NCBI GenBank assembly: GCA_964511665.1
Contig: CAZEHA010000011.1
Span: forward strand, 1-64,000
Reading direction: 5' to 3'
Length of the DNA stretch: 64,000 nt
Origin: JAGOEF01 sp964511665
GTDB lineage: Bacteria; Bacteroidota; Bacteroidia; Bacteroidales; ML635J-15
Part shown: in pieces, positions 1-7,294 of the stretch
Numbering within the stretch: position 1 is the first letter of the stretch
Layout of the letters: each line of letters begins with the position of its first letter
Notes under the pieces: model-generated
Told to the model about the DNA's origin: nothing
The model's database searches: none
What the model saw: the letters and a program-made list of their open reading frames with translations, nothing else
Position numbers and translations under genes: made by a program

Positions 1-252
1 TGTGGACCCTGGGCGCCGGTTGGACCTATGTCACCTTGTGGACCCTGGGCGCCGGTTGGACCTATGTCACCTTGCGGACCTTGGGCGCCGGTTGGGCCTA
101 TGTCACCTTGTGGACCCTGGGCGCCGGTTGGGCCAACGTCACCTTGTGGACCCTGAGCACCGGTTGGACCTATGTCACCTTGTGGGCCTTGGGCGCCTGT
201 TGGGCCGGGATCGCCTTGTGGGCCTTGGGCACCGGTTGGGCCGGGATCGCCC
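1..252. repeat. 36-bp tandem repeat inside collagen-like gene
   Basis: Seven consecutive 36-bp units start at positions 1, 37, 73, 109, 145, 181 and 217, and the array probably continues left of the window. Units 1 and 2 are identical; the others differ at a few positions. Each unit encodes 12 residues (four Gly-X-Y triplets) on the minus strand. The near identity suggests recent expansion or gene conversion, so copy number may vary between strains. Confidence 0.9.
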
Positions 253-662
253 TGTGGACCAGTAGGACCTGCCATACCCATTAATCCTTGAGGACCTGTC
301 GGACCCGGATCACCTTGGGCTCCTGCAGGACCCATGGGACCCATCGGGCCTTCGGGACCTATCGGACCTTCCATCATATTGCACACTGAATACCACGCTG
401 ATGTGGCTGACCTGTAAAAAATAACACAGGATGAATCGGTATCAAATACCAAAAGTCCATCTGCAGGATTTACAATAGCCATACGTTGCAGCGATGTCAT
501 TCTGGGAATTAACATCCCCTTCTCTAGCGAATATACATCCAGAACACTGGAGGGGTGGGGTGCATGCGGAACATCAGAAATACTAACGTTTTCCTGTGAA
601 AGCGCAATTGTTGCAATACACAACGATAGGGCAACTGCAATAAGATTTTTTGAAAAAATCAT
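1..662 (-). CDS. Secreted collagen-like triplet-repeat protein, 3' end outside window
   Basis: The gene reads leftwards off the window edge, so only the first 220 codons are seen. The start ATG is followed by a clear signal peptide (about residues 1-23, ending ALSQ). Residues 24-100 are a non-repetitive domain with the run [15 protein letters not shown] and then GLLVFDTDS, a pattern I know from the N-termini of many Bacteroidota secreted collagen-like or tail-fibre-like proteins. From about residue 101 the protein is pure Gly-X-Y triplets ([14 protein letters not shown], then repeated [12 protein letters not shown]). The 12-residue period matches a 36-bp DNA repeat. Such triplets can form a collagen-like triple helix, so a surface stalk or adhesin is inferred. 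Substrate and anchoring are unknown because the C-terminus is missing. Confidence 0.85.
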   Translation of the reverse strand, partial: MIFSKNLIAVALSLCIATIALSQENVSISDVPHAPHPSSVLDVYSLEKGMLIPRMTSLQRMAIVNPADGLLVFDTDSSCVIFYRSATSAWYSVCNMMEGPIGPEGPMGPMGPAGAQGDPGPTGPQGLMGMAGPTGPQGDPGPTGAQGPQGDPGPTGAQGPQGDIGPTGAQGPQGDVGPTGAQGPQGDIGPTGAQGPQGDIGPTGAQGPQGDIGPTGAQGP

Positions 663-1043
663 ATTTTAACTTTTTATAAATACTCTTCTTTACAATATTT
701 CAAACACTAACTAGACGTTTAAGAACTTGCTTGGTTGGTTGTACAAAATAAAACAAAACATTGTATTATCAGTAAATATTGACAACAACAATGTTTAAAC
801 ATTTAAAACACTATTTTTAACATCAACACAATAACACTCAAACATAAAACCTCTTAACACATCTAAATTACCTCACAAAATTACGAATAAATAATGTTGC
901 GATTGAAATTTTGTTACGATTTTTAGTATTTTTTTGATGAAAGCAAAAAATAATAAAATGTCTTCAATATTATTATAGTTTTGCCAAGACAAAATAGAAT
1001 TGATTATGCATTTATCATTACCAACAACTAATACGTTTCGTAT
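663..1043. other. AT-rich divergent intergenic region
   Basis: This stretch separates two divergent genes. I see no plausible gene or RNA in it. It is strongly AT-rich and should hold promoters for both sides. One TAnnTTTG match (TAGTTTTG, 976-983) lies about 60 bases before the plus-strand start, without a clear upstream TTTG at the expected distance. Confidence 0.5.
976..983 (+). promoter_or_regulatory. Possible -7 promoter element for the TMTC-like gene
   Basis: TAGTTTTG fits the Bacteroidota -7 consensus TAnnTTTG and is the only such match near the start at 1044. No TTTG sits 18-21 bases upstream, so support is weak. Confidence 0.3.
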
Positions 1044-3086
1044 ATGAATAAATCAATTATAGCGTTTTCGTTATTAGCGATAATCTTAATAATTTTTGCC
1101 TACAGCAATCACTTTAACAATTCGTTTCATTTCGACGACTCGCATACTATCGAGAATAATGCTTCCATTAGGAATATGAATAACGCAGCAATGTTTTTTG
1201 TTAATGCAGAAACATTTAGTGCCAACCCTATGAATCAGTCGTACAGGCCATTGATTACCCTATCGTTTGCCATTGATTATTATATTGCGGGAGGCTTAAA
1301 CCCAGCAGTTTTTCATTTGCATTCGTTTATTGTTTTCTTATTGCAATTGGTCTTCATGTTTTTAATTTTCAAAAAGATATTAAAAGACTCTATTGATTGC
1401 GATTACACCGATTACATTAGTTTGTTTGCAGTAACATGGTATGGCCTTCATACCGTGAACGCTGAAACATTGAATTACATAAGCGCCCGGTCTGATTTGT
1501 ACTCAACTTTTTTTGTGGTGGCTTCTATGTTTGTGTATATATATTTTCCTAAAAAACGCAAATATTTTCTCTATCTCATCCCGTTGATACCCGGAATATT
1601 ATCGAAGGAGCAAGCTATTATGTTTGCGCCAATTTTGTTCATGTACATTTTGTTATTTGAAAACAGAAACCCTATTTCAGAATTATTCGTTAAAAGAAAC
1701 AGAAAAGAACTTGGCCAAATCTTTTTAAAAAGCTTAGCAGCAATAGTAGTTTGCGGACTGGGAAGCATTATTGTAATGAAAATGCAACCCGAAACATTCA
1801 ATCCGGGAGGGACATCAGTGGTTTCGTATTTAATAACTCAACCCTGGGTTATATTGCGATACTTCATTTTATTTTTCATACCGGTTCAGCTTTCGGCCGA
1901 TACCGACTGGGTGGCCATTAGCAATATTTTCGATGAACGCGTACTGGTTGGAATTGCCTTTGTTGTTTCGATGGTATTTCTGATGATTAAGTTATCGAAC
2001 AAGCGTGAATGGCGACCTGTTTCATGGGGGATAGCCTGGTTTTTTCTGGCATTGTTACCCACATCCAGTTTTATTCCATTAGCTGAAGTCACCAACGATC
2101 ATCGTATGTTTTTTCCGTTTGTTGGATTAAGCATATCGGTTATGAGCGCTATTGCGATAGCTCTGAAAAGATATCATATTTCTAATAATAAGTTTCGCTT
2201 TCGGAAGCCTGCTATCATTGTTGCAGCGATTATAATACTGGCAGGGAATTTATATGGTGTTCGCATCAGAAACGAGGTTTGGAGAACAGAAGAAAGCCTT
2301 TGGTACGATGTTACCATAAAAAGCCCAAACAATGCCCGGGGTTTAATGAATTATGGTCTTGCTCAAATGAGAAAACAGAATTACGATACTGCATTAACAT
2401 ATTACAATAAGGCATTATTGATTAGTCCCTATTATCCCTACCTTCACATTAATATGGGTGTTCTGTATAACTCAACAGGCAACACAGAGTCTGCTGAGAA
2501 TTCATTTATTCAAGCACTTAACTATGGCGACAACCTGTATTTATCTCATTACAATTATGCTGCATTTCTGTATGCTCAAAAACGAATTTCGGAAGCGAAG
2601 CCCTATGCCGAAAAAGCCCTTGAGCTCAGTCCCGGCTATCTGGCAAACAGAAACTTACTTGCCGACATTTATCTCGACCTAAATGAGACTATTGCTTTAA
2701 AAAACGTAATATCAGAAACACTGAACTTATATCCCGGCGACCCGCATTCAACAGCACTAAGTAAGATTGATTTTAATGGAAAGCCCGTCAGGCTACAACT
2801 GGCTGAGCAGACTGCCAAAGACAATCCTACTGCATCGAACTATCTGAACCTCAGTCTCGAATACTACAATCAGCAAATGTATTATGAATGTATCGATGCC
2901 TGCTATTCGGCATTAGCTATAGACCCCAAATATGCCATGGCCTACAACAATATTTGCAGTGCTTACAATGCACTTGGTGAGTGGGACAAAGCCATTGAGG
3001 CCTGCGAGAAAGCGATTGAACTTGACCCTGAATACACACTGGCCAAGAACAACCTAAACCTGGCTCTGAAAAACCGCAATCAGTAA
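1044..3086 (+). CDS. TMTC-like GT-C membrane glycosyltransferase with C-terminal TPRs
   Basis: A 680-residue polytopic membrane protein. Residues 1-20 form the first membrane segment, directly followed by the loop NNSFHFDDSHTIENN with an acidic pair (D31, D32). Residue 68 onward has SYRPLITLSF and then an FHLHSFIVFLLQL segment. This order (lumenal DD motif, YRPL, HxxN/S-like helix) is the pattern of TMTC-type and related GT-C glycosyltransferases that use lipid-linked sugars. About nine or ten hydrophobic helices run to residue ~415. From residue ~430 to the end there are TPRs (for example ALTYYNKALLISPYYPYLH and ACEKAIELDPEYTLAKNNL). The membrane part plus TPR tail suggests protein or envelope glycosylation, but the acceptor is unknown. 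It converges with the next gene with no base between the two stop codons. Confidence 0.7.
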   Translation: MNKSIIAFSLLAIILIIFAYSNHFNNSFHFDDSHTIENNASIRNMNNAAMFFVNAETFSANPMNQSYRPLITLSFAIDYYIAGGLNPAVFHLHSFIVFLLQLVFMFLIFKKILKDSIDCDYTDYISLFAVTWYGLHTVNAETLNYISARSDLYSTFFVVASMFVYIYFPKKRKYFLYLIPLIPGILSKEQAIMFAPILFMYILLFENRNPISELFVKRNRKELGQIFLKSLAAIVVCGLGSIIVMKMQPETFNPGGTSVVSYLITQPWVILRYFILFFIPVQLSADTDWVAISNIFDERVLVGIAFVVSMVFLMIKLSNKREWRPVSWGIAWFFLALLPTSSFIPLAEVTNDHRMFFPFVGLSISVMSAIAIALKRYHISNNKFRFRKPAIIVAAIIILAGNLYGVRIRNEVWRTEESLWYDVTIKSPNNARGLMNYGLAQMRKQNYDTALTYYNKALLISPYYPYLHINMGVLYNSTGNTESAENSFIQALNYGDNLYLSHYNYAAFLYAQKRISEAKPYAEKALELSPGYLANRNLLADIYLDLNETIALKNVISETLNLYPGDPHSTALSKIDFNGKPVRLQLAEQTAKDNPTASNYLNLSLEYYNQQMYYECIDACYSALAIDPKYAMAYNNICSAYNALGEWDKAIEACEKAIELDPEYTLAKNNLNLALKNRNQ

Positions 3087-4517
3087 TTACTTCGTTTTAC
3101 CGAAAAGAAAACGACTTGCTTTAACGATAGTGTAAAATCGCCGGAAACCACCCGGTGCAAAAAAACTTAAAAAATACCGCCACATTTTTTGGGGACGCAT
3201 GTAAAATTTTCGATATATTTCTCGATGCTTGGCCAATAACAGGTCGTGTGTAAGACCACTTGGAACAAATACCGGTCTCCAATAATTGTATTGCGACCAA
3301 TCGGTAGTATTCAGGCTTCCATAAATGCTGTATTCGTCATACTGCTGCGAACCCGGAATTGGAGTGTTAAGGGTTACCACAATATCATCAAGTTTCAGCC
3401 TACAGGCAAGCTGAATGGTCTGGTTGATAGTTTCGATTGTTTCGCCCGGATGACCAATTATGAAAAAGCCTTTTGTTTTAATGCCTAAGCGCTTGCAATC
3501 TCGAATAAGCTCTTCGGTTTTTTGCAGCGAAACATATTTTCGTATCCGGCGCAATATCTCTTGGTTGCCCGATTCAATACCAAACGATATATGCCAGCAC
3601 CCATGCTGCTTCAGGAACTTCAGAAAATCGTAGTCAACATCATTAATCCGGCTCAAACACGTCCAATTGAAATGCAGATTCATGCTGTATAGAATAGCAA
3701 ACAGCTGGTATATACGCTTCTTATTCAACAGGAAGGTATCATCGACAAAGGCAATTTCGCGAATCTTATATTTTTTGCTCAGCATTGCAATTTCTTCGGC
3801 CACATTCTCTGCCGATCGCTGACGGCACGTATTACCAAAAATATTTTTGTCGCAAAAACTACATTTACCGGGGCAACCTCGGCTGGTAATCATATTTATC
3901 ACCGGCAGGGTTTTGTAGTTGGACGGCGGCGGATAATACAACGACAGGTCATCTATTAAATCGAAGGCAGGAAATGGCAATGCATCAAGATTGGCAATAA
4001 AGGGTCTGCGGGGAGTAGTAATGTATTCTCCGCTAAGCTCATCACGACAAACAATACCATATATTTCGGTTAGCGGTTGCCCCGAAATAAAGGCATTTGC
4101 CAATTCCAGAAAGCTATACTCCCCTTCGCCAATTACTCCAGCGTCGAATAGGCCTGTATTCATTGACTCTTTGGGATTTGCACTTATATGTGCCCCACCC
4201 AGTACAATAAACAGTCGGCGCAATCGCTGTCTCATTTCCCGAGTAATTTCAACAGCACGATGAAAAGCCATTGTAGTAGAACTCACACCTACTATATCGG
4301 GAGAAAATTTCTCGATAGCATCAATTATATCATCAGAGCTAAGTCGTTGTGCTTCGGCGTCAACTACTTTTACATCAAAATTATTCTCACGCAGGAATGA
4401 AGCCAAATAATAAATGCCTAAGGGTATCTGATTTCCTCCGGCATGACCAATATCTGACGAATACCGTTCGTGTTTCGAAACAGGAGGATAGAGAATAAAT
4501 ATTCTATTTTTTGCCAT
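3087..4517 (-). CDS. B12-binding domain radical SAM protein
   Basis: The N-terminal ~150 residues are a cobalamin-binding Rossmann-like domain (IPLGIYYLASFLREN, then DIVGVSSTTMAFHRAVE). It is followed by a radical SAM core with the iron-sulfur motif CPGKCSFC (CxxxCxxC) near residue 213, and later FGIESGNQEILRRIRK and GFFIIGHPGET, both typical of this family. These proteins use adenosylcobalamin or methylcobalamin with SAM for methylation or ring chemistry, as in the BchE/P-methylase-like class; the substrate here is unknown. I chose the ATG giving MAKNRIFILYPP; an in-frame ATG at 4535 would add six residues. Either start overlaps the upstream DUF2304 gene, implying translational coupling. The DUF2304-GT2 neighbours hint at modification of a lipid or surface glycan. 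Confidence 0.85.
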   Translation of the reverse strand: MAKNRIFILYPPVSKHERYSSDIGHAGGNQIPLGIYYLASFLRENNFDVKVVDAEAQRLSSDDIIDAIEKFSPDIVGVSSTTMAFHRAVEITREMRQRLRRLFIVLGGAHISANPKESMNTGLFDAGVIGEGEYSFLELANAFISGQPLTEIYGIVCRDELSGEYITTPRRPFIANLDALPFPAFDLIDDLSLYYPPPSNYKTLPVINMITSRGCPGKCSFCDKNIFGNTCRQRSAENVAEEIAMLSKKYKIREIAFVDDTFLLNKKRIYQLFAILYSMNLHFNWTCLSRINDVDYDFLKFLKQHGCWHISFGIESGNQEILRRIRKYVSLQKTEELIRDCKRLGIKTKGFFIIGHPGETIETINQTIQLACRLKLDDIVVTLNTPIPGSQQYDEYSIYGSLNTTDWSQYNYWRPVFVPSGLTHDLLLAKHREIYRKFYMRPQKMWRYFLSFFAPGGFRRFYTIVKASRFLFGKTK

Positions 4518-4893
4518 AGTTTTCCGATTTGCCAAATTCTTTATCTAGCATTTCGAGTTTCTGTTTCATCAGGGCAAGGTCCTGTGCCATATTTTTATTT
4601 TTTTCTTTTAACAAAGAAATCACAATAGAAAAATGCAACAGGTAAACAAACACTCCAAAAAGAGCCACCAGAAAAACCAGATTTGGCGCATCGTACACTC
4701 CAAACAGGTCAGAAAAAAACTGAAGTCCATCGCGCCAAAACGAAAACAGCACAAGACAGGTGGTAACAGCAATCCAAAAAATTGCATATTCGGCTCTAAG
4801 TTTGCCTTTCACAATTAGTCGTACAGCAAAAATTAACAGCGCAACACTAACTATGATACTAATAATTTGAATGCGAAGACTAAAACTATCCAT
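4504..4893 (-). CDS. DUF2304 membrane protein
   Basis: A small protein with three hydrophobic segments: residues ~5-22, ~32-48 (AIFWIAVTTCLVLFSFW) and ~63-86 (LVFLVALFGVFVYLLHF). A charged coiled-coil tail follows (NKNMAQDLALMKQKLEMLDKE). Size and layout match DUF2304 proteins, which usually sit beside a polyprenyl-phosphate glycosyltransferase, as here. The ATG at 4893 starts one base after the stop of the upstream glycosyltransferase; an ATG eight codons earlier exists but would overlap that gene. Function is unknown; a membrane partner of the GT2 enzyme is inferred from context. Confidence 0.75.
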   Translation of the reverse strand: MDSFSLRIQIISIIVSVALLIFAVRLIVKGKLRAEYAIFWIAVTTCLVLFSFWRDGLQFFSDLFGVYDAPNLVFLVALFGVFVYLLHFSIVISLLKEKNKNMAQDLALMKQKLEMLDKEFGKSENYGKK

Positions 4894-4894
4894 A

Positions 4895-5614
4895 TTATAT
4901 TGATTTTTTATTACCAAGGAAAGTAAAGAAAATGGCCAGCGACACTTTTATCATATAATAAAGGCTCGCAAAATCGCGAATTGAGGATTTTCCTCCCTGA
5001 CGAGATTTCATCGACACCGGTATTTCTGCAATAATCAAATTGTGTTTGTGGTATATTATGATTGATTCCGGCTCGGGATATTCATCGGGATAATTATTGC
5101 TAACTATTGCAAGTGCTTTGCGATTGAGCAGGCGAAATCCCGACGTGGCATCGGTAATACTTAGTCGGGTAAGCAGGCGTATTATCAGTTTTATCATATT
5201 AATTCCCATGCGCCTCATTGCCGACGATTGAAATCCCGTTTTCACAATATATCGCGAACCAATCACAACATCTGTATGGGGATGATGATGCAAATAATCG
5301 AAAAACTTACAAATTTCGGAGGCAGGATGCTGTCCGTCGCCATCGAGTTGTAAGGCGTAGTCGAAGTCATTCTCGAAAGCATATCGAAAACCTGTTTGCA
5401 CTGCACCTCCTATACCAAGATTGCATGGCAATTTAAGCAAGACACAAGAGGTTTCGGCAGCTTTGGCAGACGTAGCGTCGTGCGACCCGTCGTCGACCAC
5501 CACGGGAACAATCGAAACAAATTCATTCGCCGCCGATGTCAGCACATCGTTTACCACACCGGCTATCGATGCTTCTTCGTTATAAGCAGGAATAACAACT
5601 GCCAGTTTTTTCAT
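4895..5614 (-). CDS. GT2 glycosyltransferase, polyprenyl-phosphate sugar synthase type
   Basis: A 239-residue GT-A enzyme. It opens with KKLAVVIPAYNEEASI, the GT2 nucleotide-binding start, then VVVDDGSHDAT and LQLDGDGQHP, whose acidic cluster should bind metal and nucleotide-sugar. GGAVQTGFRYA matches dolichol-phosphate-mannose synthase-like proteins. No C-terminal membrane segments are visible, so it belongs to the short DPM1-like class. It probably moves a sugar from a nucleotide donor to undecaprenyl phosphate at the inner face of the membrane. It is first in a three-gene operon with DUF2304 and the radical SAM gene. Confidence 0.85.
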   Translation of the reverse strand: MKKLAVVIPAYNEEASIAGVVNDVLTSAANEFVSIVPVVVDDGSHDATSAKAAETSCVLLKLPCNLGIGGAVQTGFRYAFENDFDYALQLDGDGQHPASEICKFFDYLHHHPHTDVVIGSRYIVKTGFQSSAMRRMGINMIKLIIRLLTRLSITDATSGFRLLNRKALAIVSNNYPDEYPEPESIIIYHKHNLIIAEIPVSMKSRQGGKSSIRDFASLYYMIKVSLAIFFTFLGNKKSI

Positions 5615-5730
5615 GATACAACATTACAGAGGCAAATATAATAGAAAAGAACACTAAAACCGAAATTGTCAGGTTTTGATACAAAAACTTACTCGCCCCC
5701 CGATAGCCCTAAAAAAGAATCCTGAATCAA

Positions 5731-6390
5731 TTATTGTCCGAACACAAAACTGATGATATTGGCTCCCATTTGCAGTGCTTTCGTGCGAATTTCCTCGGAA
5801 TCGTTGTGCACCGATGCATCTTCCCATCCATCGCCAAGGTCGGTTTCGTAAGTATAAAACAGCACAAGCCTTCCCTGGTGAATAATGCCAAAACCCTGCG
5901 GCGGTTTACCATCGTGCTCGTGAATTTTCGGAAGACCATTCTGAAAACTATATGTTGCATGATAAATGGGGTGGTCGAAAGGTAGTTCAACCAGCTCTTT
6001 GTCGGGAAAAATTCGTTTTATTTCGCGACGTGCAAATTCATCCATGCCATAATTATCGTCGATATGCAAGAATCCGCCTCCAATAAGGTAATTGCGTAAG
6101 TTTTCGGCTTCGGCTTCCGAAAACAGCACATTGCCATGGCCGGTCATATGAATAAACGGCAACGAGAAAATATCGACACTTCCGGGCTCAACCGTAACAT
6201 AATCGGGGTGAATGTTTGTCTTGAGGTTCTGATTGCAAAACCTGATGAGATTGGGCAAACTGGTTGGGTTTGCATACCAGTCGCCCCCTCCCCTGTATTT
6301 GAGTAAGCCTATTTTAACGCTTGTGTTCTGAGCCGAAAGCATTAAAAAAGAACAAGCCAGCACTATTGTTAATAACAGAAATCGTATCAT
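5731..6390 (-). CDS. DUF4159 exported protein
   Basis: About 219 residues. The chosen start gives a clean signal peptide (MIRFLLLTIVLACSFLMLSA, then Q); an upstream ATG at 6438 would add 16 unlikely residues. The mature part begins VKIGLLKYRGGGDWYANPTS and contains PFIHMTGHGNV, GGGFLHIDDNYG and ELPFDHPIYH, the recognisable landmarks of DUF4159. The fold resembles class-I glutamine-amidotransferase-like or VWA-associated periplasmic modules, but no enzymatic role is established. A TAnnTTTG match (TATTTTTG on the minus strand, 6429-6422) lies about 30 bases upstream. It is flanked by tRNA-Ser on the other strand. Confidence 0.8.
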   Translation of the reverse strand: MIRFLLLTIVLACSFLMLSAQNTSVKIGLLKYRGGGDWYANPTSLPNLIRFCNQNLKTNIHPDYVTVEPGSVDIFSLPFIHMTGHGNVLFSEAEAENLRNYLIGGGFLHIDDNYGMDEFARREIKRIFPDKELVELPFDHPIYHATYSFQNGLPKIHEHDGKPPQGFGIIHQGRLVLFYTYETDLGDGWEDASVHNDSEEIRTKALQMGANIISFVFGQ

Positions 6391-6456
6391 AAAAGGCAAA
6401 AATCGTGTAAACAAACAACGGCAAAAATAACAAATCATTATTGATGAAATAATTTT

Positions 6457-6486
6457 TTTGCAGAAACAGAAACTTTATTATTTTTG
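6457..6486 (+). promoter_or_regulatory. Promoter of tRNA-Ser
   Basis: TTTG (6457-6460), an 18-base spacer and TATTTTTG (6479-6486) match the Bacteroidota -33/-7 consensus. The expected transcription start lies a few bases before the tRNA 5' end. Confidence 0.7.
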
Positions 6487-6499
6487 TACGCCCGCTTTT

Positions 6500-6589
<90 letters not shown>

Positions 6590-6598
6590 AACCATCTG

Positions 6599-6627
6599 AA
6601 AATGACCCGATTAGGGTCATTTTTTAT
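6599..6627 (+). terminator. Rho-independent terminator after tRNA-Ser
   Basis: Perfect 10-bp stem AAAATGACCC / GGGTCATTTT with a five-base loop, followed by T-rich sequence. It starts ten bases after the mature tRNA end. Confidence 0.85.
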
Positions 6628-6630
6628 TTA

Positions 6631-6664
6631 CATGGCATTGCAAATTCATTTGCAAAATGCCATG
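6631..6664. repeat. Long near-perfect hairpin
   Basis: CATGGCAT-TGCAAAT, a two-base loop, ATTTGCA, a two-base bulge, then ATGCCATG: 15 paired bases in total. It lies between the tRNA terminator and the 109-bp repeats and is not needed as a terminator. Its role is unknown. Confidence 0.7.
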
Positions 6665-6666
6665 TG

Positions 6667-6973
6667 AATAAAAACCAAACCTGCAAAGCAGGTGGTTTCA
6701 GATGGTTGATTCCACCCCCCTTATGGGATCACGAGCAAAGCGAGTAATCCCATAACTACATGCACATAAGGTCACAATAAAAACCAAACCTGCAAAGCAG
6801 GTGGTTTCAGATGGTTGATTCCACCCCCCTTATGGGATCACGAGCAAAGCGAGTAATCCCATAACTACATGCACATAAGGTCACAATAAAAACCAAACCT
6901 GCAAAGCAGGTGGTTTTCAATTGGTTGATTCCACCCCCCTTATGGGATCACGAGCGAAGCGAGTAATCCATAA
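6667..6973. repeat. Three tandem 109-bp units, two hairpins each
   Basis: Copies begin at 6667, 6776 and 6885; the first two are essentially identical, the third is slightly diverged and truncated. Each unit holds hairpin A, stem ACCTGC/GCAGGT with an AAA loop extended by AAACC/GGTTT across a two-base bulge. It also holds hairpin B, stem TTATGGGAT/ATCCCATAA with extra inner pairs around an AAA loop. No open reading frame of note is present. They are not CRISPR repeats: there are no unique spacers. They could be a structured RNA array, a REP-like element or debris of a mobile element. Confidence 0.85.
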
Positions 6974-6988
6974 TATTTATCTCTTTTA

Positions 6989-7083
6989 GGGGTCAGTATG
7001 TGCCGGAATGGCAGCTTTTTTACACCATATTTTTACTGCTTTTTATGCCCTGGTTGGGGGTCAGTTTAGTCCGAAATATCCAT
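6989..7083. mobile_element. Probable IS21-type terminal remnant
   Basis: Two related ~20-bp motifs in the same orientation, GGGGTCAGTATGTGCCGGAA (6989-7008) and GGGGTCAGTTTAGTCCGAAA (7057-7076), lie about 68 bp apart. On the other strand the second reads outward to TGGATATTTCGG, ending exactly where the Rhs homology stops. Multiple short terminal repeats of this kind are a known feature of IS21-family ends. No transposase (istA/istB) is present, so this is a solo end left after deletion. The family assignment is from memory of such termini, not a search. Confidence 0.4.
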
Positions 7084-7281
7084 CAACTCTTTAGCCGAGA
7101 ATTTATATCTTGAATCGAACGATGAGTTTCGCTGGCTTACAAACAACTCGCCAAACGGGAAATACTGCAAATGCTGGTAGGCACGGCCCACAATGTTAGT
7201 TCTAAATGAGGTTGCGCAATTTACACGATGACGCAAATCATCATAAACATAACAACTGATATTGCAAATTTCGTGTAGCAT
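7084..7281 (-). pseudogene. Rhs core fragment (106-bp duplicate)
   Basis: Positions 7084-7189 match 9905-10010 with a single mismatch and encode GRAYQHLQYFPFGELF...RYKFSAKEL, part of the Rhs repeat-associated core. The homology stops abruptly at the IS21-like end on one side and changes to unrelated sequence (YVYDDLRHRV...) at 7190 on the other. The open frame of 71 codons is therefore a chimera of debris, not a working gene. It lies 13 bases after the stop of the DUF1016 gene. Confidence 0.8.
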
Positions 7282-7294
7282 TTTCTATTGGAGT

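Noticed and set aside
2..284. Two open frames on the plus strand with His/Arg-rich repetitive protein
   Set aside because: They are antisense shadows of the collagen-like repeats; the minus-strand frame has a signal peptide and Gly-X-Y pattern.
6667..6973. CRISPR array
   Set aside because: The whole 109-bp unit repeats; there are no unique spacers between short direct repeats and no cas genes.
6667..6973. Integron attC sites
   Set aside because: The size and imperfect palindromes are compatible, but no RYYYAAC/GTTRRRY core pair is present in the right places and no integron integrase is in the window.
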